Positions 1 through 8,557 are shown, numbered from the stretch's first letter. The stretch is DNA of 64,000 bases from DASTFP01 sp963816855 (GCA_963816855.1 CAWFMA010000035.1:124001-188000), one strand, 5' to 3'. Numbers and translations: made by a program. The notes: generated by a model not told the origin, from the sequence alone.

Positions 1-466
1 GAATTCTCTCGAGCTCGCCGCGCTGCTCGGCATTGAACAGATCGCTGGCCTGGCTCAACGCGCGGTCCAACCGCAGACCGCAAAGAAAATTATGCCGTCC
101 TTTCAAGAGAACGGCCTCGAATTCGATGGGCAGCAGCTTTTGAACAAGCGGGATGTCTTTGTAGATGAGCTGCTCCTGAAGGGCGATCGTGTGAGTCGAG
201 ATAACCGCCTTGCACTTCGAGCGCACCGCCTGGAGAACGGCGGGAATGAGATAAGCGAGAGATTTCCCAACTCCCGTTCCCGCCTCGATAACCAGGCGTT
301 CGCTTCCGTGAAGTGTCCGCGCCACCTCGCAAGCCATTTGCTGTTGTTCGGAACGATACTCGTAGTTGGAAGCAACGGAAAGGGGGCCGTCCGGAGAGAA
401 TATCCTCTCGATCTCAAGTTCGAACGGGCTGGGCGAGGCGTCTCCAAAATCCCTTAGGGAAATCAT
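1..466 (-). CDS. DinG-family ATP-dependent helicase, N-terminal part
   Basis: The minus-strand frame opens with ATG at 466 and runs off the left edge of the window, so only about the first 155 residues are seen. A Walker A motif reads IEAGTGVGKSLAYLIPAVL, preceded by a Q-motif-like YRSEQQQM, and followed by ISTHTIALQEQLI (motif Ia region) and LLKGRHNFLC, where the last Cys is probably the first ligand of the iron-sulfur cluster of XPD/DinG enzymes. These features are typical of superfamily 2 DNA helicases of the DinG group, which act in DNA repair and R-loop or replication-conflict resolution. It is divergent from the LptG gene, with about 55 bp between starts. The family call is firm; the exact DinG subgroup cannot be fixed without the missing C-terminus. 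Confidence 0.85.
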   Translation of the reverse strand, partial: MISLRDFGDASPSPFELEIERIFSPDGPLSVASNYEYRSEQQQMACEVARTLHGSERLVIEAGTGVGKSLAYLIPAVLQAVRSKCKAVISTHTIALQEQLIYKDIPLVQKLLPIEFEAVLLKGRHNFLCGLRLDRALSQASDLFNAEQRGELERI

Positions 467-521
467 GGCCGCGGGTTGACGGAGTTGAAGCGCCCCATTA
501 CTGATTCAAGGTTTGCGACTG

Positions 522-1652
522 ATGAGAATACTCGACCGTTACGTGCTGCAAAAGTTTGTGCTGCCGTTTCTCTACTGCTTCATCGGGTTTGTCGCGATCT
601 GGTTCATCTTTGACCTCAGCGACAATCTCCAGGATTTCCTTCAAGGCAAGGCGGGTTTTGACATGCTGCTTGAATATTATCGATCGCAGATTCCCGCCAT
701 CGTGGTCATCTCGCTCCCCATTGGAGCGCTGCTGGCCCTTTTGTATTCACTAACCGCCATGTCGCGCTCCAACGAGATCATTTCCATGCTCGGAGCCGGG
801 GTTAGTGTCACGCGGGTCCTGGTGCCTCTGATGGGCGTCGGTCTGTTGCTGACGGCGATTACCGCCTATTTTAACTACGAATATGCGCCGCACGCCGAGA
901 TGATTAAGAAACGCATGCTCCGGGACATCAAACGCGGACAGGTGAAGGAAGTCGGGCTGACGGGACATCTCTATCGAAATCGCGAGGACCTCCGCACCTG
1001 GTTCAGCCGAAAGGTCTACGCGGATAGCCAAAGACTCATCGACGTTCAGATTATTGAACAGGATCCGAACGGAAACATCATCAAGGAGTGGTATGCGCGG
1101 GATGCGTATTACGACGAAGTCTCGAAGAGTTGGAGCCTTCAGCGCGCGAAGTACGTGGAAATCGACGCGGAAGGAAAAATCTCCAAGTCCGAGCTTCAAG
1201 ACGAGCTGACAATCTCGGGTTGGCGGGAAACGCCGTGGCGAATCGCGAGTTCCGTGATGAATCCGGATTATCTCTCCGTTCCGGAGCTCAAGGACTACCT
1301 GGAATTCAACAAGGACTTTCCGGAGGTGCGCCTTGCGCCGTATCGGACCCAACTCCAGTATCGGTGGGCGCTGCCTTGGGTCTGTCTGTTGGTGGTCTTT
1401 ATTGCGGCGCCCCTCGGCATCGTCTATTCGCGAAGAGGAATTCTCGCGGGCGTCGCCACCGCCATTGGCCTCTTTTTCTCGCTCGTGTTTTTTAGCAGCC
1501 TTTTTGTCGCCCTCGGGAAGGGCAACCGGATCTCGCCGGGCCTGGCGATATGGGGACCGATGGCCTTCTATTTCATGATCGGCCTGGGGTTGTTGTGGTT
1601 TCGCTCAACCAACCGGGATCTTCCGAAGATCAAGCTTCCCTGGACCAATTGA
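522..1652 (+). CDS. lptG: LptF/LptG family permease of LPS export
   Basis: A 376-residue inner-membrane protein of the YjgP/YjgQ family, which forms the transmembrane part of the LptB2FG ABC transporter that extracts lipopolysaccharide towards the outer membrane. It begins MRILDRYVLQKFVLPFLYC, with hydrophobic segments near residues 15-35, 60-85 and 100-120, a large periplasmic jellyroll-type middle (about 130-265), then three membrane segments at about 275-365 including RWALPWVCLLVVFIAAPLGI. This is the classical layout. ATG at 522 is preferred to an in-frame TTG nine bases upstream. The next gene starts 2 bp after the stop, so the two are probably cotranscribed. LptF versus LptG cannot be separated by eye with certainty. 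Confidence 0.88.
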   Translation: MRILDRYVLQKFVLPFLYCFIGFVAIWFIFDLSDNLQDFLQGKAGFDMLLEYYRSQIPAIVVISLPIGALLALLYSLTAMSRSNEIISMLGAGVSVTRVLVPLMGVGLLLTAITAYFNYEYAPHAEMIKKRMLRDIKRGQVKEVGLTGHLYRNREDLRTWFSRKVYADSQRLIDVQIIEQDPNGNIIKEWYARDAYYDEVSKSWSLQRAKYVEIDAEGKISKSELQDELTISGWRETPWRIASSVMNPDYLSVPELKDYLEFNKDFPEVRLAPYRTQLQYRWALPWVCLLVVFIAAPLGIVYSRRGILAGVATAIGLFFSLVFFSSLFVALGKGNRISPGLAIWGPMAFYFMIGLGLLWFRSTNRDLPKIKLPWTN

Positions 1653-1654
1653 CA

Positions 1655-2152
1655 ATGGAAACCGAATGGGAAATCAAATCCCGCGGACATTTCTGCGCGC
1701 GTACTGGCAAGCCGTTTGCGGACGGCGAATATTTCTACACGCTTCTCTTTCGCGATGGCGGGGGGTTCCGGCGCGAGGACATCAGCGAGGAAGCCTGGGC
1801 GAATCGCAACGAAAATATCGAGCCGTTTTCCTTCTGGCGCTCCAAGTACGAAGCACCGGCGCCGGCGGCGACCGAGCCTCTTCCGACGGACGATGTCGAG
1901 AATTTGCTGCGGCGCCTTATCGCCGAGAAGACCGACGCCTCGGCGAACGCCCGCTACATCCTCGCGCTAATGCTCGAAAGAAGGAAAATCCTGCGACCGG
2001 TCGAATCGCGCCATCCCGGGTTGCTCGTCTACGAGCACGTCGAGAGCGGGGAGACCTTCATCCTCCCCGACCCGGGGCTCTCCCTGGAGAGTTTGCCCGC
2101 TATTCAGGGCGAAGTCTATGCCATGCTGGCGCTCCCGCTTGAAAAAGCTTAG
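1655..2152 (+). CDS. conserved hypothetical protein, probable zinc-ribbon-like start
   Basis: A 165-residue soluble protein starting METEWEIKSRGHFCARTGKP, two bases after the lptG stop; the longer in-frame extension into lptG is unlikely. The N-terminal pattern Cys-x-x-Thr-Gly followed by GEYFYTLLF and a conserved Trp-rich stretch (EAWANRNENIEPFSFWRSKY) resembles an unnamed family I know from Planctomycetes and Verrucomicrobia. The C-terminal half (about 75-165) is mixed helix and strand and ends near the convergent membrane gene, overlapping it by 4 bp. No enzymatic motif is visible. Its place directly behind an LPS-export permease suggests only cotranscription; no function is assigned. Confidence 0.75.
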   Translation: METEWEIKSRGHFCARTGKPFADGEYFYTLLFRDGGGFRREDISEEAWANRNENIEPFSFWRSKYEAPAPAATEPLPTDDVENLLRRLIAEKTDASANARYILALMLERRKILRPVESRHPGLLVYEHVESGETFILPDPGLSLESLPAIQGEVYAMLALPLEKA

Positions 2153-3063
2153 GAGGCCGCGACCTGGAGGCGCCGGCGCGCCAGACGCCAGATTTTTCCG
2201 ATCATGAGGGCGACCAGCCAAGGGGAGTTTACCAGGAATATGAAGGCCAGTTGCTCGAAAATCGCGAAGTGCAATCCCATCACCAGGGAAATGGTGTGAT
2301 GCATTACGATCAAGGCGCCACCGATCAGGACCGCCGGCCAGCGTCCCAATAGCGCCAGAAACGAAAAGAATTCGAGCGCGAAGCCGAATCCGAAGAAAAT
2401 CTGCGTGAGCCGCGGATGGGTGACGATGAATTGCGGGGCTGTTTCGGCCAGGCGGCTGGTAGGTTCGAAAGCGTTTAAATACGACTTGGCGTTGGTCTTC
2501 ACAATGGCGATGGCGAGATTGGGAGTCCTTTGGATCCACTGCCCGTCGCTCCGTTCCAACTTTGTGACGGCGGAAGTTACATAACAGGAAACCAGAGCGA
2601 CTTTCGCGGCGTGCGTGAGCCGCCGCTGGGTATCCACGCTGGCCAGCGGGAAGAACGGGACGCCGCGCTGCAGGCGCCGGCGGACTGCCCAGTAGCCTGA
2701 AACGGCCCACTGCGCCAGCGCAGCCAAGCCAAGGGGCTGGAAAGTGTGGTTGATTGCTCCCTGGGAATTCTCCAGCGAACCGCAGGCCGCCAGCAGGAAG
2801 GTCACGACGCTAAGGGATGAGAAGGTGAACAATCCGGTCACGTAGAACAGAAGCGCCACCGCGAGCAATCCACGGAGAATGCCGAGGATTTCGGGATTCA
2901 TCAGGAAGCCCAGATTCACGAAATGAGCGAGGCCGCTGGGGTGGGAGAGTGTGGTTTGATAGTAGAAAAAGGGAACGCTGGACCAGACCATCAGCGCGAA
3001 GGCTGCACGCATGAGCGCCATCTCCCAGCTGGCATGGCGAACGACCTGGCTATCGAATTTCAT
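2149..3063 (-). CDS. HTTM-like multi-pass membrane protein
   Basis: A 304-residue integral membrane protein with roughly eight hydrophobic helices. Start ATG at 3063 overlaps the stop of the upstream gene as ATGA, indicating translational coupling; the longer reading upstream is a shadow. The last third (HHTISLVMGLHFAIFEQLAF and preceding helices) resembles the HTTM/vitamin K-dependent-carboxylase-like membrane domain family in spacing of a membrane His followed by a long aromatic helix. I cannot see a complete carboxylase signature, so activity is not assigned. The partner gene encodes a smaller single-helix protein, and such pairs recur in Verrucomicrobia and Planctomycetes. It ends convergent to the 1655-2152 gene. 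Confidence 0.75.
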   Translation of the reverse strand: MKFDSQVVRHASWEMALMRAAFALMVWSSVPFFYYQTTLSHPSGLAHFVNLGFLMNPEILGILRGLLAVALLFYVTGLFTFSSLSVVTFLLAACGSLENSQGAINHTFQPLGLAALAQWAVSGYWAVRRRLQRGVPFFPLASVDTQRRLTHAAKVALVSCYVTSAVTKLERSDGQWIQRTPNLAIAIVKTNAKSYLNAFEPTSRLAETAPQFIVTHPRLTQIFFGFGFALEFFSFLALLGRWPAVLIGGALIVMHHTISLVMGLHFAIFEQLAFIFLVNSPWLVALMIGKIWRLARRRLQVAAS

Positions 3064-3533
3064 CTGGGCGGCATCTCGGCCACGATGTTTTCCGATTGCT
3101 CGAGACGGGCGTTGGCAACCCAGATTCGCACCTCGACCAGTTTCAGGCCGCTGCGCACAAGTTCGTCCCTGCTTTGGGGCTCGGCCTTTTCGAGCAGATG
3201 ATTGAGAACGTTGTGACCCGCCTGGTTGAGAGCGGCCTCGGAGCTCAACCCCTCTTTTTCGAGCTTTCTCCGTTCGGTTTTCAGCGCCTTGGGAACATAG
3301 GAGGCCCGCGAGCGAAAGCTCGTGGCGAAGGGGAGCGTCTCGCCCTGGCCGGTCTTGACGACGAAATAGAACGATTCGTCGTCCAAACTTGAATACATCG
3401 GGAAATTCGAGAAGGGATAGTTCTCCCCTGCGATCACCAACAGGACCACAAAGAAAAGCACCTCGCGAAAAGGAATCCGCAAGAGCAGCTTGCCAACCAC
3501 AGGAAGAAGGGCGCGCAGAGCAGGAACTGGCAT
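3060..3533 (-). CDS. small membrane-anchored partner protein
   Basis: About 157 residues with one strong membrane helix at the N-terminus (FREVLFFVVLLVIAGE) followed by the motif NYPFSNFPMYSSL and a soluble, charged C-terminal part of about 110 residues. The NxPFSxFPMYS phrase is a signature I associate with small proteins encoded beside HTTM-type membrane proteins. The stop overlaps the next start by 4 bp. ATG at 3533 is chosen because it precedes the helix directly; an ATG at 3644 would overlap the start of the divergent dus gene and adds a low-complexity Arg/Gly extension. Function is unknown; it probably forms a complex with the 2149-3063 product. Confidence 0.65.
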   Translation of the reverse strand: MPVPALRALLPVVGKLLLRIPFREVLFFVVLLVIAGENYPFSNFPMYSSLDDESFYFVVKTGQGETLPFATSFRSRASYVPKALKTERRKLEKEGLSSEAALNQAGHNVLNHLLEKAEPQSRDELVRSGLKLVEVRIWVANARLEQSENIVAEMPPR

Positions 3534-3634
3534 CTCGACTGCCGTAACAGCGTGTTCGCCCGGGCGTCCAGCCGATTCGGCCCCGCCAAAAAAGCTTGCA
3601 AGACAAAAATCCTGATCCGAGCCATTTTCAAACC

Positions 3635-4627
3635 ATGTCCGCAAGTTTCCCGCTGTTTCTGGCCCCCATGGCAGGTGTCACGAACACCGTCTTCCGGCGA
3701 ATTTGCAAAGCCAAGGGCGCGGACGTCGTGACGACCGAATTTGTATCCGCGGAGGGTGTCCTCCACAGAAACAGGCGCACGAAATACTATCTGGAATTTC
3801 ACCAAGAGGAGCGTCCTCTCGGAGTCCAGCTATTCGGCGCGGAGCCAGACCGTCTGGCGGCTGCCGCCCGAGAGGTCATCGATTGGGTGCGTCCGGACTT
3901 TATCGATCTTAATTTCGGATGTCCTGCCAATAAAGTCGTCTGCAAGAATGGCGGTTCGTCGCTTCTAAAAAATTGCCCCCTGCTGGAGCGGATAGCGAAC
4001 GCCGTCGTGCAGGCGGCGCATCCGGTGCCCGTGACGGCAAAGATCCGCATCGGCTGGGACCATCGTTCGATCAATGCCCTGGAAACCGCCAGGATCCTCG
4101 AACAAAGCGGGATTGGCCGGATCACTGTCCACGGCCGCACGAAGGAGCAGGGCTATTCCGGTCGCGCGGACTGGACAGTCATTGGCGAGGTCGCTGCCGG
4201 CGTCGCGATCCCGGTGATCGGAAACGGTGACATTGCCTCCGCCAGCGATGCCCTTGCGCGGCGGCGTGAAACGGGTGTCAGCGGAATGATGATAGGTCGC
4301 GCGGCAATGGGTTCGCCCTGGCTGTTTTCTGAGATTCGATCCGCAATGGATGCGAGTTGCCCATTACCGCTGCCAACCCTTGAGGATAAATGGCGTTTGA
4401 TCTGCGATCACTGTTCTCAAGAGATCCGATGGAGAGGGGACGAGCGAACCGCCGTAACGGCGATGCGGTCCCGATTCATGGCTTACACCCGCGGAATGCC
4501 AGGCGGCCCGCGCCTTCGGGACCGACTCGCCCGCGTGGAAAGCTTGACCGAACTCGAAGACCTTGCGGCCTTCCATCTCGGCCTTGTGGCCAATGGAACG
4601 CTTCTCCATCCCAACGGCGTCGCCTAG
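3635..4627 (+). CDS. dus: tRNA-dihydrouridine synthase
   Basis: A 330-residue flavoenzyme that reduces specific uridines in tRNA to dihydrouridine with FMN and NADPH. The TIM-barrel start FPLFLAPMAGVTNTVFRRIC, the VQLFG strand, the catalytic cysteine C96 in LNFGCPANKV, the KIRIGWD strand, the ITVHGRTKEQGYSGRADW FMN/tRNA loop and IGNGDI near the end of the barrel are all in place. The helical tRNA-recognition domain follows (about 245-330). It reads most like the DusB branch. ATG at 3635 is chosen; an upstream in-frame TTG would lie inside the divergent gene's leader. It is a single gene followed by an AT-rich spacer. Confidence 0.92.
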   Translation: MSASFPLFLAPMAGVTNTVFRRICKAKGADVVTTEFVSAEGVLHRNRRTKYYLEFHQEERPLGVQLFGAEPDRLAAAAREVIDWVRPDFIDLNFGCPANKVVCKNGGSSLLKNCPLLERIANAVVQAAHPVPVTAKIRIGWDHRSINALETARILEQSGIGRITVHGRTKEQGYSGRADWTVIGEVAAGVAIPVIGNGDIASASDALARRRETGVSGMMIGRAAMGSPWLFSEIRSAMDASCPLPLPTLEDKWRLICDHCSQEIRWRGDERTAVTAMRSRFMAYTRGMPGGPRLRDRLARVESLTELEDLAAFHLGLVANGTLLHPNGVA

Positions 4628-4810
4628 CATGAGTTCCGTCGCCCGGGCAGAGGCCCTCCGAACCGAAAAAGCCGATTGCCCGACCTTCGCAACGGCCGTC
4701 CGTGATGTGATCGTGAACAGCTATGTAATCCTAACATAGATACTGTAATATAAGAGGCATATAAAGAATATGTTATATTTTAATTTACGCGATTACAATA
4801 TATCGAAACA
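4628..4810 (+). promoter_or_regulatory. AT-rich promoter region with inverted repeat
   Basis: This 183-bp spacer is markedly richer in A and T than its surroundings, especially 4720-4805. A perfect 6-bp inverted repeat, CTATGT at 4721-4726 and ACATAG at 4734-4739 with a 7-nt centre, lies about 75 bp before the start of the flavin oxidoreductase gene. More AT-rich near-palindromic sequence (around 4768-4800) follows up to the ATG. It probably holds the promoter of the 4811 gene and perhaps an operator. No regulator is encoded next to it. Confidence 0.4.
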
Positions 4811-5833
4811 ATGGCTCTAGGCAGTGATTCTTTGGCCGCGAAAGGGAGCAGATTTCCGCTGTCCGTACTCGATTTATGCCCCATCCTCGCCGGGGGAAAC
4901 GCCGCTCAGGCATTTCAACGGTCTCTCGATCTAGCGGGACATACCGAGACCCTCGGCTATCGTCGTTACTGGGTTGCGGAGCACCACAACATGCCTGGCA
5001 TCGCGAGCGCGGCGACGTCGGTGGTGATCGGCCACATCGCCGGAGGCACTTCTCGGATTCGAGTTGGCTCGGGGGGAATAATGCTCCTTAACCACTCCCC
5101 TCTGGCAATCGCCGAACAATTCGGAACTTTGGAGTCCCTCTACCCCGGGCGGATCGATCTCGGTCTCGGCCGGGCGCCGGGAACCGATCAGACGACCATG
5201 CGAGTACTGCGCGGATATTCGGACGTCGGTGGCGACGACTTCCCCCAAAAATTGGAAGAGCTTCGAGGTTATCTAAACGGTCCTGCCGTCGGGCAACGTG
5301 TCCGGGCAGTGCCGGGTAGCGGACTAAAGATACCGCTCTGGCTTTTGGGGTCGGGGGGATTCAGCGCGCACCTCGCCGGGGAACTGGGGCTACCCTTCGC
5401 GTCGGCGGGCCATTTCTCGCCCGACAATATGATTCCGGGAATAGAACTTTATCGCCAGAGCTTTCGTCCTTCGAGGGACCTCGAAAGACCTTACGTGATG
5501 ATAGGCATTAATATTTTTGCCGCCGATAGCGATGAAAAGGCCGAAAGCCTCGCTTCCTCACATTTGCGGGCGCAGCTTCGGCTCGCAAGTGGAGTTCCAA
5601 TAGAGTTGCCTCCTCCAGTCAAGCACTTTAACGATGTTTTTGACGAACTGCCGATAGATCATCCTTTCCTGAGAGGTTCGATAATTGGGGGACCCCGAGC
5701 GGTGGGGAGCAGGCTGCGCTCACTGGTTGAAGTGACGGGCGCAGATGAGGTGATGGTCCATTCGATGATTTTCGACCACGAGGATAGACGACGCTCGTAC
5801 GAGATCGTAAGGGAAGTCTACAATCCGGCCTGA
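4811..5833 (+). CDS. LLM-class flavin-dependent oxidoreductase (MsnO8-like)
   Basis: A 340-residue luciferase-like monooxygenase. Diagnostic stretches are PLSVLDLCPI near the N-terminus, GYRRYWVAEHHNMPGIASA (active-site His pair), RIRVGSGGIMLLNHSPLAIA, and ERF-type segment LESLYPGRIDLGLGRAPGTD. This combination is typical of the MsnO8/YhbW subfamily, which uses reduced FMN to oxidise small organic substrates; the substrate cannot be read from sequence. It lies alone after an AT-rich promoter region and upstream of a ring-cleaving dioxygenase on the same strand, 118 bp apart, so a shared catabolic role is possible but unproven. Confidence 0.87.
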   Translation: MALGSDSLAAKGSRFPLSVLDLCPILAGGNAAQAFQRSLDLAGHTETLGYRRYWVAEHHNMPGIASAATSVVIGHIAGGTSRIRVGSGGIMLLNHSPLAIAEQFGTLESLYPGRIDLGLGRAPGTDQTTMRVLRGYSDVGGDDFPQKLEELRGYLNGPAVGQRVRAVPGSGLKIPLWLLGSGGFSAHLAGELGLPFASAGHFSPDNMIPGIELYRQSFRPSRDLERPYVMIGINIFAADSDEKAESLASSHLRAQLRLASGVPIELPPPVKHFNDVFDELPIDHPFLRGSIIGGPRAVGSRLRSLVEVTGADEVMVHSMIFDHEDRRRSYEIVREVYNPA

Positions 5834-5951
5834 AGTTCGCGCCAAGTCGACGCACACTGTGTCGTTGTCGTCCTTCGGCAGATGCGCCTGGGAGAGAATT
5901 CGCCGTGTCGAAGGCGCGAGCAATATTCAGTGGATGATGTAGCTTGGAAGG

Positions 5952-6893
5952 GTGCAACTTCAAGGCATCCATCATTTGACGGCGATCACGGCGAATGCCC
6001 GGGCCAACCGCGCATTTTACACGAATGTGCTCGGAATGCGCCTTGTAAAGAAGACGGTGAATCAGGACGATGTTTCCGCGTATCATCTCTTTTACGCAGA
6101 TGGGAAAGGGAGCCCCGGCACTGATCTGACCTTTTTTGACTGGCCTGCTGCTCCCGAATTGCGCGGCACACAAAGCATCGTTCGGACCGGACTTCGGGTC
6201 AGTGGAACCGCGGCATTGGAGTGGTGGGCGAAGCGTTTGGCAGACCAGGGGCTGCCCCACCGCGGCATCGTCGTCGAAGACGGGCGGCAGACGCTCGCTT
6301 TCGAAGACCCCGAGGGCCAGCGGTTTCTCCTTGTCGATGACGGAGGAGTCGGAGAAGCGCATCCCTGGCCATCGAGCCCGGTGCCTGTCGAACAGCAGAT
6401 CCGTGGCCTTGGGCCGATAGTGATCAGCGTGCGGAAAGTGGACCGGACCGACCGTGTCCTTCGAGACTTGTTGAATATGCGCCACACCCGCCGGTATCAG
6501 GGCACCGGGGGGCCTGAAACGCATGTCTACGAAATGAACGCGGGAGGTCCTTCCGCGGAGTTGCACGTCGCGGTCGAGTCGGAGCTGCCGTCTGCCCGGC
6601 AGGGCGCTGGCGGAGTGCATCATATTGCCTTTCGCACGACTCTTGGCGACTACGAAGGATGGGTGAACCGCCTGGCGGAAGCTCATGTGCCATCGAGCGG
6701 TCCCGTCGACCGCTACTATTTTCGCAGCCTCTATTTTCGCGAGCCCAACGGGATTCTGTTCGAGATTGCCACCGACGGCCCCGGCTTCACGGCCGACGAA
6801 TCTCTCGAGACCTTGGGCGAACGGCTCTCACTGCCTCCATTCCTTGAACACCGAAGGCGGGAAATCGAGCGGGCGCTCAAGCCGCTGAGCTAG
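5952..6893 (+). CDS. ring-cleaving dioxygenase of the VOC superfamily
   Basis: A 313-residue protein with two vicinal-oxygen-chelate modules (about 5-135 and 155-290). It begins GTG at 5952 with LQGIHHLTAITANARANRAF, whose His residues supply the first metal ligand, followed by YTNVLGMRLVKKTVNQDD. The second module has GAGGVHHIAFRT and ends with YFREPNGILFEIATDGPGF, which contributes the second His/Glu ligands. This layout matches MhqO/LinE-like dioxygenases that cleave hydroquinone-type rings. The start is GTG because a purine-rich stretch lies immediately upstream and no ATG fits. The next gene downstream (SRPBCC) is broken. Confidence 0.87.
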   Translation: MQLQGIHHLTAITANARANRAFYTNVLGMRLVKKTVNQDDVSAYHLFYADGKGSPGTDLTFFDWPAAPELRGTQSIVRTGLRVSGTAALEWWAKRLADQGLPHRGIVVEDGRQTLAFEDPEGQRFLLVDDGGVGEAHPWPSSPVPVEQQIRGLGPIVISVRKVDRTDRVLRDLLNMRHTRRYQGTGGPETHVYEMNAGGPSAELHVAVESELPSARQGAGGVHHIAFRTTLGDYEGWVNRLAEAHVPSSGPVDRYYFRSLYFREPNGILFEIATDGPGFTADESLETLGERLSLPPFLEHRRREIERALKPLS

Positions 6894-6936
6894 GATTCAG
6901 TCGGAGCCGACGGTTAACGGCAGGCGATTTGAATCC

Positions 6937-7392
6937 ATGTCCGAGCATATCCTTGAATGGAAAACCGCGATCCCGGCACCCCGAGAGGTCGTTTTCGCGC
7001 TCTTTTCGGACGCTGCAAACCTGGAGCGGTTGACGCCACCGTCGCTTGGTTTTCGGATCCTCACACGGCCTCCGATTCCCATGGCGGTGGGGACGCTCAT
7101 CGACTACGCCATTCGTCTTCACGGAATCTCGATGCGCTGACGGACGCGAATCTGCAATTGGGATCCGCCATCCGGGTTCATCGACGAGCAAATCAAGGGT
7201 CCCTATCGCAAATGGGTTCACCAACATACCTTTGAAGAAGCGCTTTCCGGCACGATCATGGCAGATCGCGTTTGCTATGCGCTGCCGTTTGCGCCGCTCG
7301 GCGAGGTGGCTTTCCCGCTCGTCTGCTCCAAGCTTCAGAAGATCTTCGCGTTCCGGGAGAAAGCAATATTGAGGATTTTCTCAAGTCATTGA
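6937..7392 (+). pseudogene. SRPBCC-family protein interrupted by an in-frame TGA
   Basis: The frame starts MSEHILEWKTAIPAPREVVF and continues as a coherent SRPBCC (START-like, ligand-binding barrel) protein to TGA at 7390-7392, but codon 7138-7140 is TGA where relatives carry Trp in the phrase GISMRWRTRI. Downstream in the same frame are WDPPSGFIDEQIKGPYRKW, HQHTFEEAL, MADRVCYALPFAPLGE and IFAFREKAIL, all hallmarks of this family. There is no frameshift: a single TGG-to-TGA change explains it. Selenocysteine insertion is unlikely because no relative has Cys/Sec there. It is either a recent nonsense mutation or a sequencing error. It lies convergent to dinB with only 22 bp between. Confidence 0.8.
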
Positions 7393-7414
7393 CCCTGGGC
7401 GCGAGTCTCCCGGG

Positions 7415-8455
7415 TCACAATAACATCAGATTCTGGGGAGATGGTTCGATCTGCTCGTTGAAGCGCACGCCGACTCCCAGCAAGCGAACGTGGCCGGTTC
7501 TCCGTGCGTAGGCTTCCCCCAAAAGCTCGTGAAACAGCTCCTTAGAGGGATGGGGGGTCACACATTCCCTGGTGGTACGCCTGAAATCGGAGAATCTCAG
7601 CTTTACGAAAGCCTTGCGGATCTGCCGTTGCGAGGCCTTGTGTTTCAGGTCGGATTCCAGTTCGGCGATTAAGGCGTCGATCGCGATCCTACACGCTTCC
7701 GGAGAGGTCAGATTTTCGGAGTAGGTGCGTTCAGTGCTCATGGATTTTCGAGTTCGATTGGGCTGAACGGGCCGATCATCCTGACCTCGGCAGAGATAGT
7801 AAAGTTCCTTTCCCCATCGACCGAAGCGCTGGATCATCTCGCCCAATCGATGCCGCTGAAGATCTCCGCAAGTGCGGAACCCCATGTTGATCAATTTCTC
7901 CGCATTCTTCGGACCTACACCAGATATTTTATTGATCGGCAACGCCTTCATGAATTCTTCTATCTCGTCTGGCAAGATGGCAAATTGGCCATCCGGCTTG
8001 CGCCATTCACTGGCGATCTTGGCGAGCATCTTGTTGGGGGCTATCCCCGCTGAAGACGTCAGGCTGGTCGCCGCACGGATGCGGGCGCGAAGTTCTTTGG
8101 CGATATCCCAGGCGAAGCGTCCCAGACCGGTCACATCGAGATAGGCTTCGTCAAGAGAAACGGGTTCTACCAAGGATGTGTAACCCAGCAGAATGCTCCG
8201 AATCTTCGCGGATTCCTCCCGGTAAAGGCCGAATCTTACCGGGAGAAAAATCAAGCCCGGACAGCGTTTACTGGCCTCGAATCCAGGCATGGCTGACCGA
8301 ACGCCGAATCGTCGCGCCTCATAGTTGCAGGTCGTGACTACGCCGCGCCTGTTCGCGCCTCCCACGGCCACCGGACGGCCGCGCAAGGCGGGATTTTCCC
8401 GCAATTCAATGGCCGCGTAGAAGCAGTCCATATCGAGATGGATGATCTTGCGCAT
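7415..8455 (-). CDS. dinB: DNA polymerase IV (Y-family)
   Basis: A 346-residue error-prone translesion polymerase. The N-terminus IIHLDMDCFYAAIELRENP carries the first catalytic acidic residue, and PVSLDEAYLDVTG carries the other two. The steric-gate aromatic region DCFYAA, the HhH region INKISGVGPKNAEKLINMG, and the little-finger domain (MSTERTYSENLTSPE onwards) follow in the usual order. The last residues QNLMLL resemble a C-terminal sliding-clamp-binding peptide, which is an inference. ATG at 8455 gives the canonical start. Length is typical (about 350). The neighbours are unrelated; SOS control is usual for the family but no LexA box was recognised. Confidence 0.94.
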   Translation of the reverse strand: MRKIIHLDMDCFYAAIELRENPALRGRPVAVGGANRRGVVTTCNYEARRFGVRSAMPGFEASKRCPGLIFLPVRFGLYREESAKIRSILLGYTSLVEPVSLDEAYLDVTGLGRFAWDIAKELRARIRAATSLTSSAGIAPNKMLAKIASEWRKPDGQFAILPDEIEEFMKALPINKISGVGPKNAEKLINMGFRTCGDLQRHRLGEMIQRFGRWGKELYYLCRGQDDRPVQPNRTRKSMSTERTYSENLTSPEACRIAIDALIAELESDLKHKASQRQIRKAFVKLRFSDFRRTTRECVTPHPSKELFHELLGEAYARRTGHVRLLGVGVRFNEQIEPSPQNLMLL

Positions 8456-8557
8456 GGTGGCAGTCGGGTTTTGCTAGACGCTACCGGAACTGAATCCGCC
8501 TTCAACTGGTGAAAAGTGCGCGTTTCGTTCGGGGGGCGCGCGATATATTCTGGTTTC

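Noticed and set aside
1..6. EcoRI site (GAATTC) at the very first base as a cloning junction
   Set aside because: One site at the edge is not evidence; the helicase frame continues through it normally.
750..1352. 200-residue minus-strand frame inside lptG
   Set aside because: It lies wholly antisense to a well-recognised permease and has no family features.
5628..6686. 352-residue minus-strand frame across the oxidoreductase and dioxygenase genes
   Set aside because: Both opposite genes are clear; this frame is composition-driven and covers the intergenic stop and start.
7138..7140. Selenocysteine or UGA recoding in the SRPBCC gene
   Set aside because: The residue expected is Trp, not Cys or Sec, and no recoding element or other in-frame TGA at Trp was seen.
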